From positions 93,594,537 to 93,658,536 of the forward strand of contig OZ024936.1 in NCBI GenBank assembly GCA_964017235.1: a stretch of DNA of 64,000 nucleotides, given 5' to 3'. A program made the position numbers and the translations under genes. Under the pieces are notes generated by a model that made no database searches, had not been told where the DNA came from, and worked only from the letters and a program-made list of their open reading frames with translations. The stretch comes from Sabellastarte sp. h YS-2021. Its lineage: Eukaryota > Annelida > Polychaeta > Sabellida > Sabellidae. Shown piece by piece: positions 11,691 to 22,500 of the stretch. How positions within the stretch are numbered: the first letter of the stretch is position 1; each line of letters begins with the position of its first letter.

Positions 11691-12204
11691 ACCACCTATA
11701 ATTCTGGTTACATTGAGTATAAAGGGTGATCAATTATGAGTGTGAGATCAATTTAAGATCATGAGAATGAAGCTTACTTCCCAGTGAGTATCAATCGAGT
11801 TTCCAAGTAAAACCCTGTAGACTACTACCAAAAGTGATTAATTTGTGTGCACAATACTGTTGGTTCATTTTTGATTTGTATAATCTTCAATGGGAGAGTC
11901 ATTAAAACTGTTCAGATTAGTATTTAGGTTATCCAAATCACTATATATTCAGAGATTAGTAAATATAATGAGACCCTTTCTAGTCCGATAAAATACCCTC
12001 ATTTAATATTCGAACAGTTCAAAATCGTTTATATGTTCCGGTTTAATGCATTTCAATTCTCAGCTAAAATTAAAAACTAGTTGGATGATTATATGTATCA
12101 AAATCCAAGCATGCAAAGTATCCCACAATTTGCACTGAGACAGATTAATGTTGCATGTATTGAAGTATCATGTGATAATAAGTCAGTATATTTATATGAA
12201 ACCC
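11691..12204. other. non-coding stretch
   Basis: AT-rich, no recognised feature. Confidence 0.4.
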
Positions 12205-12217
12205 AGATGGGGGACCC

Positions 12218-12438
12218 GGGGCCACGGTGGTAACACTCTCACCTCCCACCTCTGAGGCCGGGGTTTGATCCCCGTGATGGCCTTAAGTGGGAAAGCTGGT
12301 AGTTGCTTGCCGTTGGTCAGCAGTTTACAGTACACAACCCTAGTGAACTATATGTACTGGTTTCCTCTGCCCTTCCAACTAGCCGTCGTGATATGACCTG
12401 TACAGTGTTGAAAGCGACGTAAAACCCCAAATAAATAA
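12218..12438 (+). mobile_element. tRNA-derived SINE with target-site duplication
   Basis: Full-length copy of the main SINE family: GGGGCCACGGTGG head, B box GGGTTTGATCCCC, body GGGAAAGCTGGTAGTTGCTT, tail GAAAGCGACGTAAAACCCC plus AAATAAATAA. It is flanked by AGATGGGSGACCC (12205-12217 and 12439-12451, one mismatch). A short deletion shortens the A-box region. Confidence 0.85.
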
Positions 12439-12451
12439 AGATGGGCGACCC

Positions 12452-13394
12452 TTCCATTGTCTCAACTTTGCATTATTTTTGCACAATGGAGAGTTAAACT
12501 ACATTATTTTCTAACACTGGATTGTGGTTCAGTTCAATGGCCAGTCTGCCAAGAACAAAAGGGTATTTAGTATTGGCCAGTCATCCTCAGCACAATGCAT
12601 TCAATATTGAAATGTTTTCACAACTTCTTTCATATAAATTAGTTCAGTGGGTACATTTACAAACTCTTTTCAATTCTGAATGACATTCAGAGTTCATAGA
12701 AAAATACCTCATGGAAAAATGCTACCTTGAAAAAATACCTCCTGACAAATACAAGACAAGCAGTTTAATTTGTAAAGTTGGATATTTTTTCTTTCTCACT
12801 TTGAAAATCTAACCCGGCATACTATATTAAAAGGAGTGTTTTTAGTGCCTCAAAGTTTACTCAAGTAAAATGAGGAAAAAAGCAAAAATGCAGTTCTGAA
12901 ATGCATTACTGCTGGGTTTAAATTTGATTTAAATTTTCAATGTTTTTAAGTTCAAAACAAAGATTTTAATTTATCTTATTACAGTTTGTTATATACTTCT
13001 AAAATGATACATTGTTTGTGGTTGAAATGAATTTTGTTCATAATGTTGTGGAGTAATTTTCATAGGAGGTATTACTGAAGTACAAAATGTGGAGTAGGCA
13101 TTCTGTCTATGAGGCTTTTTCCAGGAGACAATCTTTCCAGGAGGCATTTTTCCTTGATTCCAAATTAACAGACAAAGAAGCACACAAAATAAAAATCTTG
13201 AGAAACCCAAAAACTTCAACACAAAATAAAACAAATAAGTAATTCTCCAGTTTCTAGTACTTTCAATGCCTGAAATACAAAAATAAATGCTTACTGTCTT
13301 AAAATAAGCACAGATTAATAAAGTAACATGAAACACTCACCATAACAAATTATCCACATCATTGTAAAATAAGCAGTCTATTTTTTTCTGGAAA
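12452..13394. other. non-coding stretch with one unassigned frame
   Basis: A minus-strand frame (12989-13336, 115 codons) has a hydrophobic middle but no family resemblance and no splice or promoter support, so it is not called as a gene. Nothing else was recognised. Confidence 0.35.
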
Positions 13395-13620
13395 GTGCTT
13401 TCTGTAAGTCGCAGATCCATATTTTATTGATTATCATCATCCATGGTTAAATTTTGTGGCAGTCAGATTATATTAAAGATTTTCAAGCTTTATGCAAAAT
13501 TATCTTTTCCCATAAAGGAAAACAAGTGGTACTCATAGTGAAACAATGTTGATTATGTATTGAGATAAAACACAACCATAGAACTAATTTAGTGAAAGCC
13601 CCATATTATATGCACACCAA
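13395..13620. repeat. diverged repeat, copy 1 of 2
   Basis: Aligns with 14255-14460: shared blocks include GTGCTTTSTGTAAGTC, a TAGxxx-AAACTTTG/TTAAATTTTG region, and TAGAACTAATTTRRTGAAAGCC near the end. Identity is low (roughly 65-70% by eye). With the palindromes that follow each copy (13697 and 14788), this suggests an old duplication of about 0.9-1.1 kb or two copies of one transposon. Confidence 0.5.
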
Positions 13621-13696
13621 AGGAAACATTGTAAAGATTGTCAATAGTTTTATCATTTGGTACAAGGTGTTGAATTAATAAATTGGTTTTAATTTA

Positions 13697-13833
13697 CAGG
13701 GTTTTATAATAGATAATTGTCTCGTGGAGATTCCATTATGTAAACTTAATGACCCTTCGGCCCTTTCAGGGCCTCAGGCCATTAAGTTTACATAATGGAG
13801 GGCCACTTGCCTATTATCTATATAATAGCCCTG
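13697..13833. mobile_element. 137-bp palindromic MITE
   Basis: Ends are inverted repeats CAGGG(T/C)T-TTATA-TAGATAAT; the inner arms CCATTATGTAAACTTAATG and CATTAAGTTTACATAATGG are a perfect inverted match. The whole unit can fold into one hairpin with a GC-rich loop containing GGCCC palindromes. Confidence 0.7.
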
Positions 13834-14254
13834 GGTAAGGTTTTGGTCCAACTTGGTTTTAATAACAGCTAACGAACAGCAATGTGGACTTTGTTCAACT
13901 GGTGGTTTTCCAGTGATAATACATGATAAATTATCACTGAATTAGATCCAATAATCAAGTATGTTATACCCCATCAATATACCTTCGGCCAATGTCAGCA
14001 TAACCATCTTTCTCAGGCTGGCGGGACCGTTGGCCCAACGGGCACCTTTATGGCCAGCAACATGAGTCCAATATTGGCAAGCCATTGGTAAGAATTGTAC
14101 TCATACTATATTTGTACTCACCAGTATGATTGCAACATAAAATTATGTAACCATTGCATAGAAAATGCAAATGACTGACAGGTTATGGACAGATTTGTAA
14201 TTAACATTTAAAATTTACATTACTGGACAACTGAATACCAAACATTAGTGCTTT

Positions 14255-14460
14255 GTGTAAGTCACACATCCTTATAGCCATTATCACTATCTATAGTTAG
14301 CCAAACTTTGATATAACGAAATCGTATTGACAATTTTAACATTTTTCCCAATATATTATCTAATAGTGATAGGGCAAAACAACATTCTTTGTATGTTAAA
14401 ATAAAAAATACCATGGAACTAATTTGATGAAAGCCTTGTATGCTATGTAGCAGAAATAAT
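14255..14460. repeat. diverged repeat, copy 2 of 2
   Basis: Partner of 13395-13620; see that entry. Confidence 0.5.
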
Positions 14461-14787
14461 CTTTCTTGTCTTTACATCTTGATATTTTATCACAATTTGA
14501 CCAATTATAATAATGATAAAATAATTGATCAGATTGTACCATGCCAGTACAACCCATAGTTGAAAAATTGAAATTTTAAAGAACACATAGCAAATAAAAG
14601 GAAGTACATTCACCATCTTTTCACAAAATGTGAAACTAAACCCATATTCTAAATCAGCCATGCAAGATATAAAATTAAACTAAATAAAGACCGTCAAAGA
14701 GGATAAATTTTGTTGACCTTGCATATATTTCATACTTTGAGCATTTAGTGAAATGTCTTAAATAATTTAATTAATTAAGTTTCAACT

Positions 14788-14918
14788 CCCATGATTTTAT
14801 AATAGGTAATAGGCTCATGGTGCTTCCAATATGTAAATATAATGGCTCTTTGCTTGGCCTCCTAGGCCATTGAATTTACATAGTGGTGCACTACGTGGCC
14901 ATTAGTTATACATGGTGG
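14788..14918. mobile_element. worn second copy of the 13697 palindromic MITE
   Basis: Shares ATGATTTTATAATAGGTAAT, the inner AATATGTAAATATAATGG arm and the matching CATTGAATTTACATAGTGG arm with the 13697-13833 palindrome, but with many substitutions. Confidence 0.55.
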
Positions 14919-15344
14919 AATGCATCATGGAATGACATTAAACATGGTAAAATAGACAGGGCCGTTGCTATTTTGGTAATACTGAATAACTTCATTTATT
15001 AAGAAAAACATTGAGTTGTAGACTTTTTTTGTTTGGAGCCAAACTGCTTGTCTACTGTAATAAAGATAGAATGAAACTTATTTAATATAAAAAGATAAAA
15101 AAAATTAGCAAGAGAACAACTCAGAGGAACGCCTTGATAATTGTCAGAATGTACATGCTGCCCCAAACTTAGAAAAGTTTCACATCCAGACACAAATTTA
15201 CATGGAAAAACCCTTGAATGCAACCCCAGTCTGAAGATATAAAACACTGCCAGACCATAGTGTAGAATTGTGCAGTATGCAAAGAATGGGGGTAGAAATA
15301 CTTCGCTTAACACAAAAGACAGGAGCATTTTTGTATCTTGTCTT
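14919..15344. other. non-coding stretch
   Basis: No recognised feature. Minus-strand frames at 14999-15328 have no family resemblance. Confidence 0.35.
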
Positions 15345-15541
15345 TTTCATACTCCACTCCAACCTGAATAGCACAGAGTATTTCATAGATTTTCAATATT
15401 AATACCTCAAGTAATAGCTGTGTTATCCCTTTATTACTGTATCAAATAGTAACCCCGTAATATTTATGCAAATATTAAAAATATTACTTTGGTTTGTCTC
15501 TAATTGACCAAAACCCTTGAATCAGTTTTGGACCTGTTTTG

Positions 15542-15580
15542 TCTGGCTGTTGAACGGGACGTAAAACCCCAACTTTGACC
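15542..15580 (+). mobile_element. 39-bp stub of a 5'-truncated SINE
   Basis: Only the tail module is present (CTGGCTGTTGAACGGGACG ... CCCCAACTTTGACC), yet it is flanked by a perfect 15 bp target duplication TTTGGACCTGTTTTG (15527-15541 and 15581-15595). It sits inside the left-arm repeat. Confidence 0.75.
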
Positions 15581-16219
15581 TTTGGACCTGTTTTGAAAAA
15601 AGGTAAACACTGAATGATTACTTCAACTATATGAAGTGTACCATATATGGCATATTATATGTGATCAGTAATCAAATAATGAACCTGTTTTACCAATTTA
15701 AAATGTGAAGTAGTGTCTCTGCATGTTTCTATTTTTAGAATTAATTTCTAGAAGTAATGATCAGTTCATGGGTTTAATTTTGGTATATAACACATCCAGT
15801 ATTTCATTTGTTTTCATGGTGATAGCTCAGATGTTATCCCTTTATCATTGTACCAGATATCATTTTCTAAATATTTGTAGAAATATTAAACACATTGTCT
15901 TTTTTGGTCTTTTATTGCTGAAAACTCTGTGGTCAGTGTATGGGTCTGTTGGAAAAACAATGTTGTGCTTGACTTTTTCAATATATGTAGAAGCGTGAAT
16001 CAATTTATGGGTCTAACTTGGGTGAATTTTTTACTTTGAACCTGAATAACACAAAGAGTATTTCATATATTTTCAATGTTAATACCTCAAATAATAGGTG
16101 TGTTATCCCATTATTACTGTGCCAAATATTAACTCCCTAATATTTATACAAATATTAAAAATATTACTTTTTCTGTCTCTAATTGACTAAAATTTTGTGT
16201 AGTGATGTGTCTTCAAGTA

Positions 16220-16633
16220 GAAGAAAGAATCAATTGTGATCCTATTTTTTGACACTTTTTGAACTTTAAACCTCTATATCTTGACTTTTGGTCAACAGAT
16301 TTGAATGTGTAATAGCTCATTAGATAGGTATGTATCTTAGCTATTATGTACTAAACTTTTATCCGAATCATTATGTTAAAAATATATGAAATTCATAATT
16401 TTATCCTGATAAGTAGTGCAATACCTGTGGATCAATTAATGAGCCTAATTTGCACTATGTGAACCTTGGCGGTGCTGTGTGAGTTTTTAATGGTAAAATC
16501 AAGTGGGGTGGGCTAAGATACATACCTATCTAATGAGCTATTACACGTTAAAATGTGTTGAGTAAAAGTAAAGATATGGAGGTTTTAAGTTTAAAAAGTG
16601 TCAAAATATAGGATCATAATTGATTCTTTCTTC
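16220..16633. mobile_element. 414-bp Tc1/mariner-type MITE with long inverted ends
   Basis: About 120 bp terminal inverted repeats (GAAGAAAGAATCAATT...; roughly 88% alike) enclose a short centre. It is flanked by TA (16218-16219, 16634-16635). The other arm of the surrounding inverted repeat carries the uninterrupted site CAAGTACTTC (reverse strand of about 18951-18960), so a TA duplication on insertion can be read directly. No transposase is encoded. Confidence 0.8.
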
Positions 16634-16684
16634 TACTTCATTTATAAAAACTTTTTGTGTGTTTGATGTATAATAACAAATGTA

Positions 16685-16918
16685 TTTATTTATTTATTTG
16701 GGGCTTTACGTCGCTTTCAACACTGTACAGGTCATATCACGACGGGTAGTTGGAAGGGCAGAGGAAGCCAGTACATACAGTTTGCTAGGGTTGTGTACTG
16801 TAAACTGCTGACCAACGGCAAGCAACTACCAGCTTTCCCACTTAAGGCCATCATGGGGATCGAACCCCGGCCTCAGAGGTGGGAGGCGAGAGTGTTACCA
16901 CTCTGCCACCGTGGCCCC
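16685..16918 (-). mobile_element. full-length tRNA-derived SINE with target-site duplication
   Basis: On the - strand: GGGGCCACGGTGGCAGAGTGG head (A box), GGGTTCGATCCCC B box, tail AAAGCGACGTAAAGCCCC and (AAAT)n. Flanks TAATAACAAATGTA at 16671-16684 and 16919-16932 are identical. The matching arm at 18905-18925 lacks the SINE and shows one copy of this site. Confidence 0.88.
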
Positions 16919-17366
16919 TAATAACAAATGTAAACACATATTTATGTTTGGGGTGTTTTATTACAACATTTTCATTTTTCTGTTCATCACTCTTAATAAA
17001 TATTTAACAGTCTGGGGAAATAGCATTGGACAACATTACATAAAAACTTGCATTGTAAACTATACTAAGGTGCAAGACAAATGACAACTAAGAGCGATAA
17101 AATGTGTGCATAGTATCAAAATATCAATATCAAATCATTAATTGGTAAACTAAAAGTACCAAAGCTTTAAAATTTATTAATTGAAGCATTGATGTCAATG
17201 GAATTAACATAATTGGGTAGAATTACCTTTGACCAGAGCACTTGGAGAGTGCATACCTGTGCAAATGCATGTAATAATAAGTAAATAGATAAATCCATGT
17301 TATTTTTGTGTATTCAGATGATAATCCAGATCACTCGGAAAATTTAATGGGATCCAAGTTGGACAC

Positions 17367-18134
17367 ATCCCAGTAAACATTAGAAACGTTTAAATGGTTT
17401 AAATGTTTACAAAACATTTTAAAAACCTAATTAAACCCTATCTTATGGTTTTCTAAACGTTTCCAAGTAAACATTTAAATTGTAATGTTTAAAAAACATT
17501 TTATAAACATTCTCTAGACAAACTTTTTTACTGAAAACGTCTATTAAATGTTTATAAAATAACTCAAGAAGCTAGGTTTGACTTGAAACATTTTTAAAAC
17601 ATTTAAATAATAGCTGAAGAAATGAAGGTTTTGCTGGAAATGTTTTTCAAACATTTATCATGAAATGGTTGATAAACAGTACACATAAAATGTTTAAACA
17701 ACATTGCTTGTTAAAAATGTTTACAAAACATTCTATCAAAAACGTTTTTAAACCTATATTTTTAAACCTTCAAACATGTCTAAACAAAGATGGTGGTGAG
17801 CAATAATAGGGGACTTTAGAGAAATTTCTCAAAAAGTGCCCCACATGCAATTCCTAAAAGTAAGAATTGAATGGGGGCACAATTTCTAAGCCACTATTCT
17901 TACAATTTTAGACATAAAAATAACATTTTCAATAGTGAGCAACCATACAAAGACATTGAATTTGACCTCTTTTATAACGTTTTTCTAACATTTATCATTA
18001 AATGTTTAATAAACGGTATGTTTAAAATTTTTAAAAACATTCTATTACAAATGGTTTTTGTACCAATCATTTTTTAACCTTTGCCAAACGTTTCCTAACA
18101 AACGTTTGAAAAACCCCAAAATGTTTACTGGGAT
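17367..18134. mobile_element. 768-bp non-autonomous transposon built of AAACGTTT/AAACATTT motifs
   Basis: Perfect 15 bp inverted ends ATCCCAGTAAACATT ... AATGTTTACTGGGAT. The interior is saturated with short AAACRTTT/AAATGTTT palindromic motifs over about 17380-17780 and 17960-18125, separated by a plainer centre. No transposase frame. A clear target duplication was not identified. Confidence 0.75.
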
Positions 18135-18230
18135 CTTCTGATTTCTTTTCAGGAAGATCCTACTAGTAGTATTTACAATATCATGCTAATGCACAAGCAG
18201 ACAAAGAGACAAGCAGACAGTTATAAAAAT

Positions 18231-18363
18231 ATTTATTTGGGTTTTTACGTCGCTTTCAACATTGTGCAGGTCATATCACAACGGGTAGTTGGAAAGGAAG
18301 AGGAAACCAGTACATACAGCTGGTTAAGGTTCTGTACTGTAAACTGCTGGCCAAGGGCCCACA
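18231..18363 (-). mobile_element. 5'-truncated tRNA-derived SINE
   Basis: Contains only the 3' two-thirds of the family on the - strand; the tRNA head is missing. Flanked by TTATAAAAAT (18221-18230 and 18364-18373), so the truncation happened at insertion. Confidence 0.75.
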
Positions 18364-18390
18364 TTATAAAAATGATACCTCCTTGGCTAA

Positions 18391-18631
18391 AGAGGGGCCA
18401 CGGTGGCAGAGTGGTAACACTCTCGCCTCCCACCTCTGAGGCCGGGGTTCGATCCCTGTCACGGCCTGAAGTGGGAAAGCTGGTAGTTGCTTGCCACTGG
18501 TCGGCAGTTTACAGTACAGAACCCTAACGAACTGTATGTACTGGTTTCCTCTGCCCTTCCAACTACCCGTCGTGATATGACCTGTACAGTGTTGAAAGCG
18601 ACGTAAAACCCCAAATAAATAAATAAATAAA
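18391..18631 (+). mobile_element. full-length, young tRNA-derived SINE
   Basis: The best-preserved copy. A box in GTGGCAGAGTGGTAACACTC, B box GGGTTCGATCCC, body GGGAAAGCTGGTAGTTGCTT, CCTGTACAGTGTTGAAAGCG, tail ACGTAAAACCCC plus (AAAT)5. Target duplication TCCTTGGCTAA at 18380-18390 and 18632-18642. The head and internal promoter look able to recruit RNA polymerase III. Confidence 0.88.
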
Positions 18632-18810
18632 TCCTTGGCTAAGGTAATAATCAGTTGCAGCAATCTATGTATCATTGTCATGAGAGAAATATGTTACTGT
18701 AGAAAACATTTTGACATAGTCAAGGTCAAAGGTCAGACTAAGGTCGCAGTATGACATGTCACATCTATAACCCCTAGCCTATACCCCTACCAAGTATCAT
18801 CAAGGTTCTT

Positions 18811-19285
18811 TATGTAATGTTGTCCAGACTGCTACATTTTTTTAAGAGTGATGAAAAGAAAATGAAAATGTTGTAATAAAACACCCCAAACATAAATATG
18901 TGTTTACATTTGTTATTACCCATCGAACACACAAAAGTTTTTATAATTGAAGTACTTGAAGACACATCACTACACAAAATACTTGGCCAAAATAGGCTCA
19001 CAATTTGGTCAGTATAATTATGTTACAGTCTATATATAGTGAACTTGAAACAGATTCAGTCAAGTGTGACAAGGGCTTTGGTCAATTAGAGACAGAAAAA
19101 GTAATATTTTTAATATTTTCATAAATATTAAGCAATTAATATTTGGCACTGTAATAAAGGGATAACACACCTATTATTTGAGGTATTAACATTGAAAATA
19201 CATGAAATACTCTTTGTGTTATTCAGGTTCAAAGTAAAAAATTCACCAAAATTAGACCATTAACCTATTCACGCTTCTATCAACA
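18811..19285. repeat. right arm of the large inverted repeat
   Basis: Reverse complement of 15997-17050 without the MITE (16220-16633) and the SINE (16685-16918); 18976-19071 has no close match in the left arm. It serves as the empty-site copy for both insertions. Confidence 0.65.
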
Positions 19286-19464
19286 CATTTGTGTGAGCTT
19301 AGTTTTTATTGCACTCCCAACCTAAGTGTTTTTGCTTATTTACTGTTTTCTTCAATAGTCTGGAAAAAATTTATTCTATAAAACTACAAAAAGAATCAGA
19401 AAATGCTATAATGGCCCAGATAAACATTTTATTATTGATTAAACAGTGTTTAATAATTGTGCAG

Positions 19465-19552
19465 GAATATTTGTTAGCATCAACAACTTCTGTAAAAGAA
19501 AATGGAAGGATTAGAATAGAAAATAATGATGTAAAACAGGATCAAAATAAAG
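19465..19552 (+). CDS. SLC23 gene, N-terminal cytoplasmic exon
   Basis: Between acceptor TTGTGCAG and donor AAAG|GTATGT. Encodes a charged, hydrophilic tail (EYLLASTTSV...NNDVKQDQNK) and ends in phase 1, which matches the next exon (shared Gly codon). Alternatively the exon begins further upstream with an in-frame ATG at 19309 or 19411, in which case it is the first coding exon. Confidence 0.55.
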
Positions 19553-22500
19553 GTATGTGAAATAACTCATTATTAATGTAAAACAAAAACTGTGATATGT
19601 TAGAATTGCCATCCCACACCTACCACTGTGACATTTTGCAAAGAAAATTGAAGCTGATAAAATTTATTCCCTCCTTACCTGACCAATTTTATCTTAGTCC
19701 AGGTAAATACATATAAAACAACATATAAAATAGACTATATTTTAGTGAAATAACATATTAGATGGTTTAATAAAAACAAACTGAACTGAGAAGAGCACCC
19801 CTTGCAAGGTTTATATTAAAATTCAGCAACTCAAAAATACCAAAACCTAGCATGGATTTTATTCAGGAAACGTTCTTATTTTGTGCTTGATATCATAAAC
19901 AAAACCTGCTGACAATATAGGGCATCAGGGGCCGGTTTCACGAAGCCTCATTAAGATAAAGGTCACCTTAAATTGAAGGATTTGTTTGAATTTCTCCCCC
20001 CCCCCCCTCAGTTTCACAAAGCCTCCTTCTTTAAAAGAGACCTTGAAAACTTCCTTCAATTTCAAGGAAGCTAAGGACCTACCATAAATTTAAGAAAGTG
20101 TCCTTCAAGGAATGTTTAATAACTTTAACGCATTTTTACCCCCTCCTTAAGTTTCAAGGAAGACCTTTGGAAAGGAGAGATAAATGAAGCTTTGTGAAAC
20201 TGAATTTTAAGGTGGCCTTTCCAAAGGAATAAAAATGACCTTCCTTTACTAAAGGACGTCCCTTCCAAAGGAGGCTTGCGTGAAACCAGCCCCAGAACTT
20301 TGATAACAATGTAAATGTAATGTTTGTCAATAACCAGTTGATATGTACAAATAACCCAAACAGGCACTGGAGAAGAGAACATAAGTCTACTGGATATAGA
20401 ACAGAAGGATGTTGCTAACAAGTCTGTGTCACAAAGTGAAATGATATATGGCATTACAGATGTCCCACAGATATTCACAAGTCTACTGCTAGGTCTACAG
20501 GTAAATATAACTGGTTTTATAAAGTTCCCTCTTTTGTTGTCACGGGTGTAGATAATCATAATATCTAAAATTTTATTCTGATTTTATAATTGCATAAAGC
20601 ATTTTTTTCTGGTTCTGATTAAGCTGTATTCTTTTCTGTGGTATATTTTAACATTTTCTTTTAAAAAAGCAACATATGGAAAAACAGGTTCTGTTCTTGA
20701 ATATTTGTTAGCCTCACTCACCAAAGGGGATATTGGGGTCCTATTTTCTATAAAGGTTAAGTCCACTTGGAGTTCCGTGTTCTTCAAAGCAGAGTTGTTT
20801 TTGGCAATATCCGCATGCATAACTCAAAAATTATTCATCAGATGTTGACTTTTCAGCACTACCTGTTGTCGAGGCTTTGTACATTCTCAGACAGCGTTTG
20901 TTTATTAATGAAAGAATTTGGCTGAGATTAAGACATACTTTATCATTTATACTATGGTTTTATAAAGGTAAAAATAACTCAACTTATTTCTGGAAATCTT
21001 TATATTTATTGCATTCAGTTGTAAGATTGTATCAACATTTTTACAGGATATATATTCTGGAGAGTCCTTGCTTCCCCATTTAAAGCTTCTTTTAAGTGGG
21101 GTAGTAGAGATTTGCATGTGCAAACAAGGTATATTCTCCCAACAGGAGTGTTAATACTTGTATATCCAAGAACAAACTGCAACTACAGGTCGTACAGTGG
21201 GTTTATATGCATGCAAGGTACAATGCAAGTAAATGGGAAGAACCTACAAAGCTAGCAAGGGGAAGGCACATGCCCAAGAGAAATAGATGCATTTGTAGCC
21301 AAGCTTGAAGCATGCAAAGAATAATGTGCATGCCAATTTTATTGCAGGATCTCCGTGACCTTCAAATTCTGTTATAAAATTTCATGAGTACCTTAAGTAT
21401 CCCTTGCAAATTAGCCCATTTTCTCTGTACAATAAGATGTAAGAGAGGCTTCAATTTACATATGACTAAGCCAAAGTTAAATTTAAATTCATATGTGCCA
21501 ACTAGGCAGTCATTATGAATATGATTTTACATGTGCTTAAATAAATCTTATGCATATATTTTGGTACAACCTTAATGTCACGGTTTCAGTCTAAAGTAGT
21601 GTAATATTACATTTACATTAATGCAAAGTAAATGATAATGTCATAGTTATTTATTCATTTTTATTTATACAACAGTTAACATAAATGCTCTGTAGCTGGG
21701 GTGGTATTTACTAACATTTTTAGTCTTAGTCCTATCTTATACACAATTATCAGTCATCAATATCTAACGATATTATAAATCAATTATCAAATTTAGTTAC
21801 TAATTTACAAGTATATTGATTCTACATGAAGATTTAAGAGCTAAAATTGTGCTTACTGTAATAAAAATAAAACCAGGCATATGATTAAAATGATAAACTT
21901 CTAAAGTTAGGACTAAGACTAAGATAGGAATGTTAGTGAATACCGCCCCAGGTGTCTTACTATATTCCCAAGGGGTTGAGGCTGTTAAAATTTTCAAAAA
22001 TGTTTATTTTAGGGCATTGCAAAAAATTATAATAAATTATGATAAGGCAATTTGATTCTGGGAATTTAGTGTTTGATAAAATGTTGATGGCCTTCGTGCA
22101 TTCTTCCACTGATAGAGTCTGATGACATAACAACTTAACATAACATTAAATTCTCAAATTGTGGTGATGAAGAGACTTTCATGTTTTGTTGTGTCAAAGT
22201 GATTTGTGATATTCTGAAAACAAATTGTGTAATTTTTCGTCACTCTTATCATTAAAATTGGCCCAAAAATTCCATAGGCAAATTTAAATCCTGTAGCATT
22301 GCTATAAGGTATCCTATTTTTAATATGTATATTTCTTCTACCTTACTGATAGCACTTTGTGTTATTCTGTATGTTACTGTGTATCAAGTGAAGCTATACA
22401 TTTGCAATAGCATCTCTCCATCCACAGTATCTTTTTGGTGTCCAGCTGTCATCATTTTGTTTCACAGGAGGTACAGCATTTGTTTCACTTTTTGTGGCAT

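Larger units (their letters stand above)
15345..17050. repeat. left arm of a large inverted repeat, with internal direct copies
   Basis: 15997-16219 plus 16634-17050 (leaving out two later insertions) is the reverse complement of 18811-19285. Landmarks are AACCTGAATAACACAAAGAG, TAATACCTCAAATAATAGGT and GGGGTGTTTTATTACAACA. The first block also recurs as direct copies at about 15361-15510 and, more diverged, at 15780-15910. This is a foldback-like element about 4 kb across. Confidence 0.65.

Noticed and set aside
12989-13336. 115-codon minus-strand frame
   Set aside because: Low-complexity hydrophobic composition, no family resemblance, and the region is repeat-rich.
18391-18470. Functional tRNA gene
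   Set aside because: A and B boxes are present, but the sequence continues as a SINE body with target duplication and does not close a cloverleaf.
19309-19464. Upstream ATG extension of the first SLC23 exon
   Set aside because: The extension looks like translated AT-rich DNA, and a usable AG acceptor lies at 19463-19464, so the shorter exon was preferred; the longer start cannot be excluded.
20584-20820. Minus-strand frame of 78 codons in the SLC23 intron
   Set aside because: No splice sites that make sense and no similarity to known proteins.
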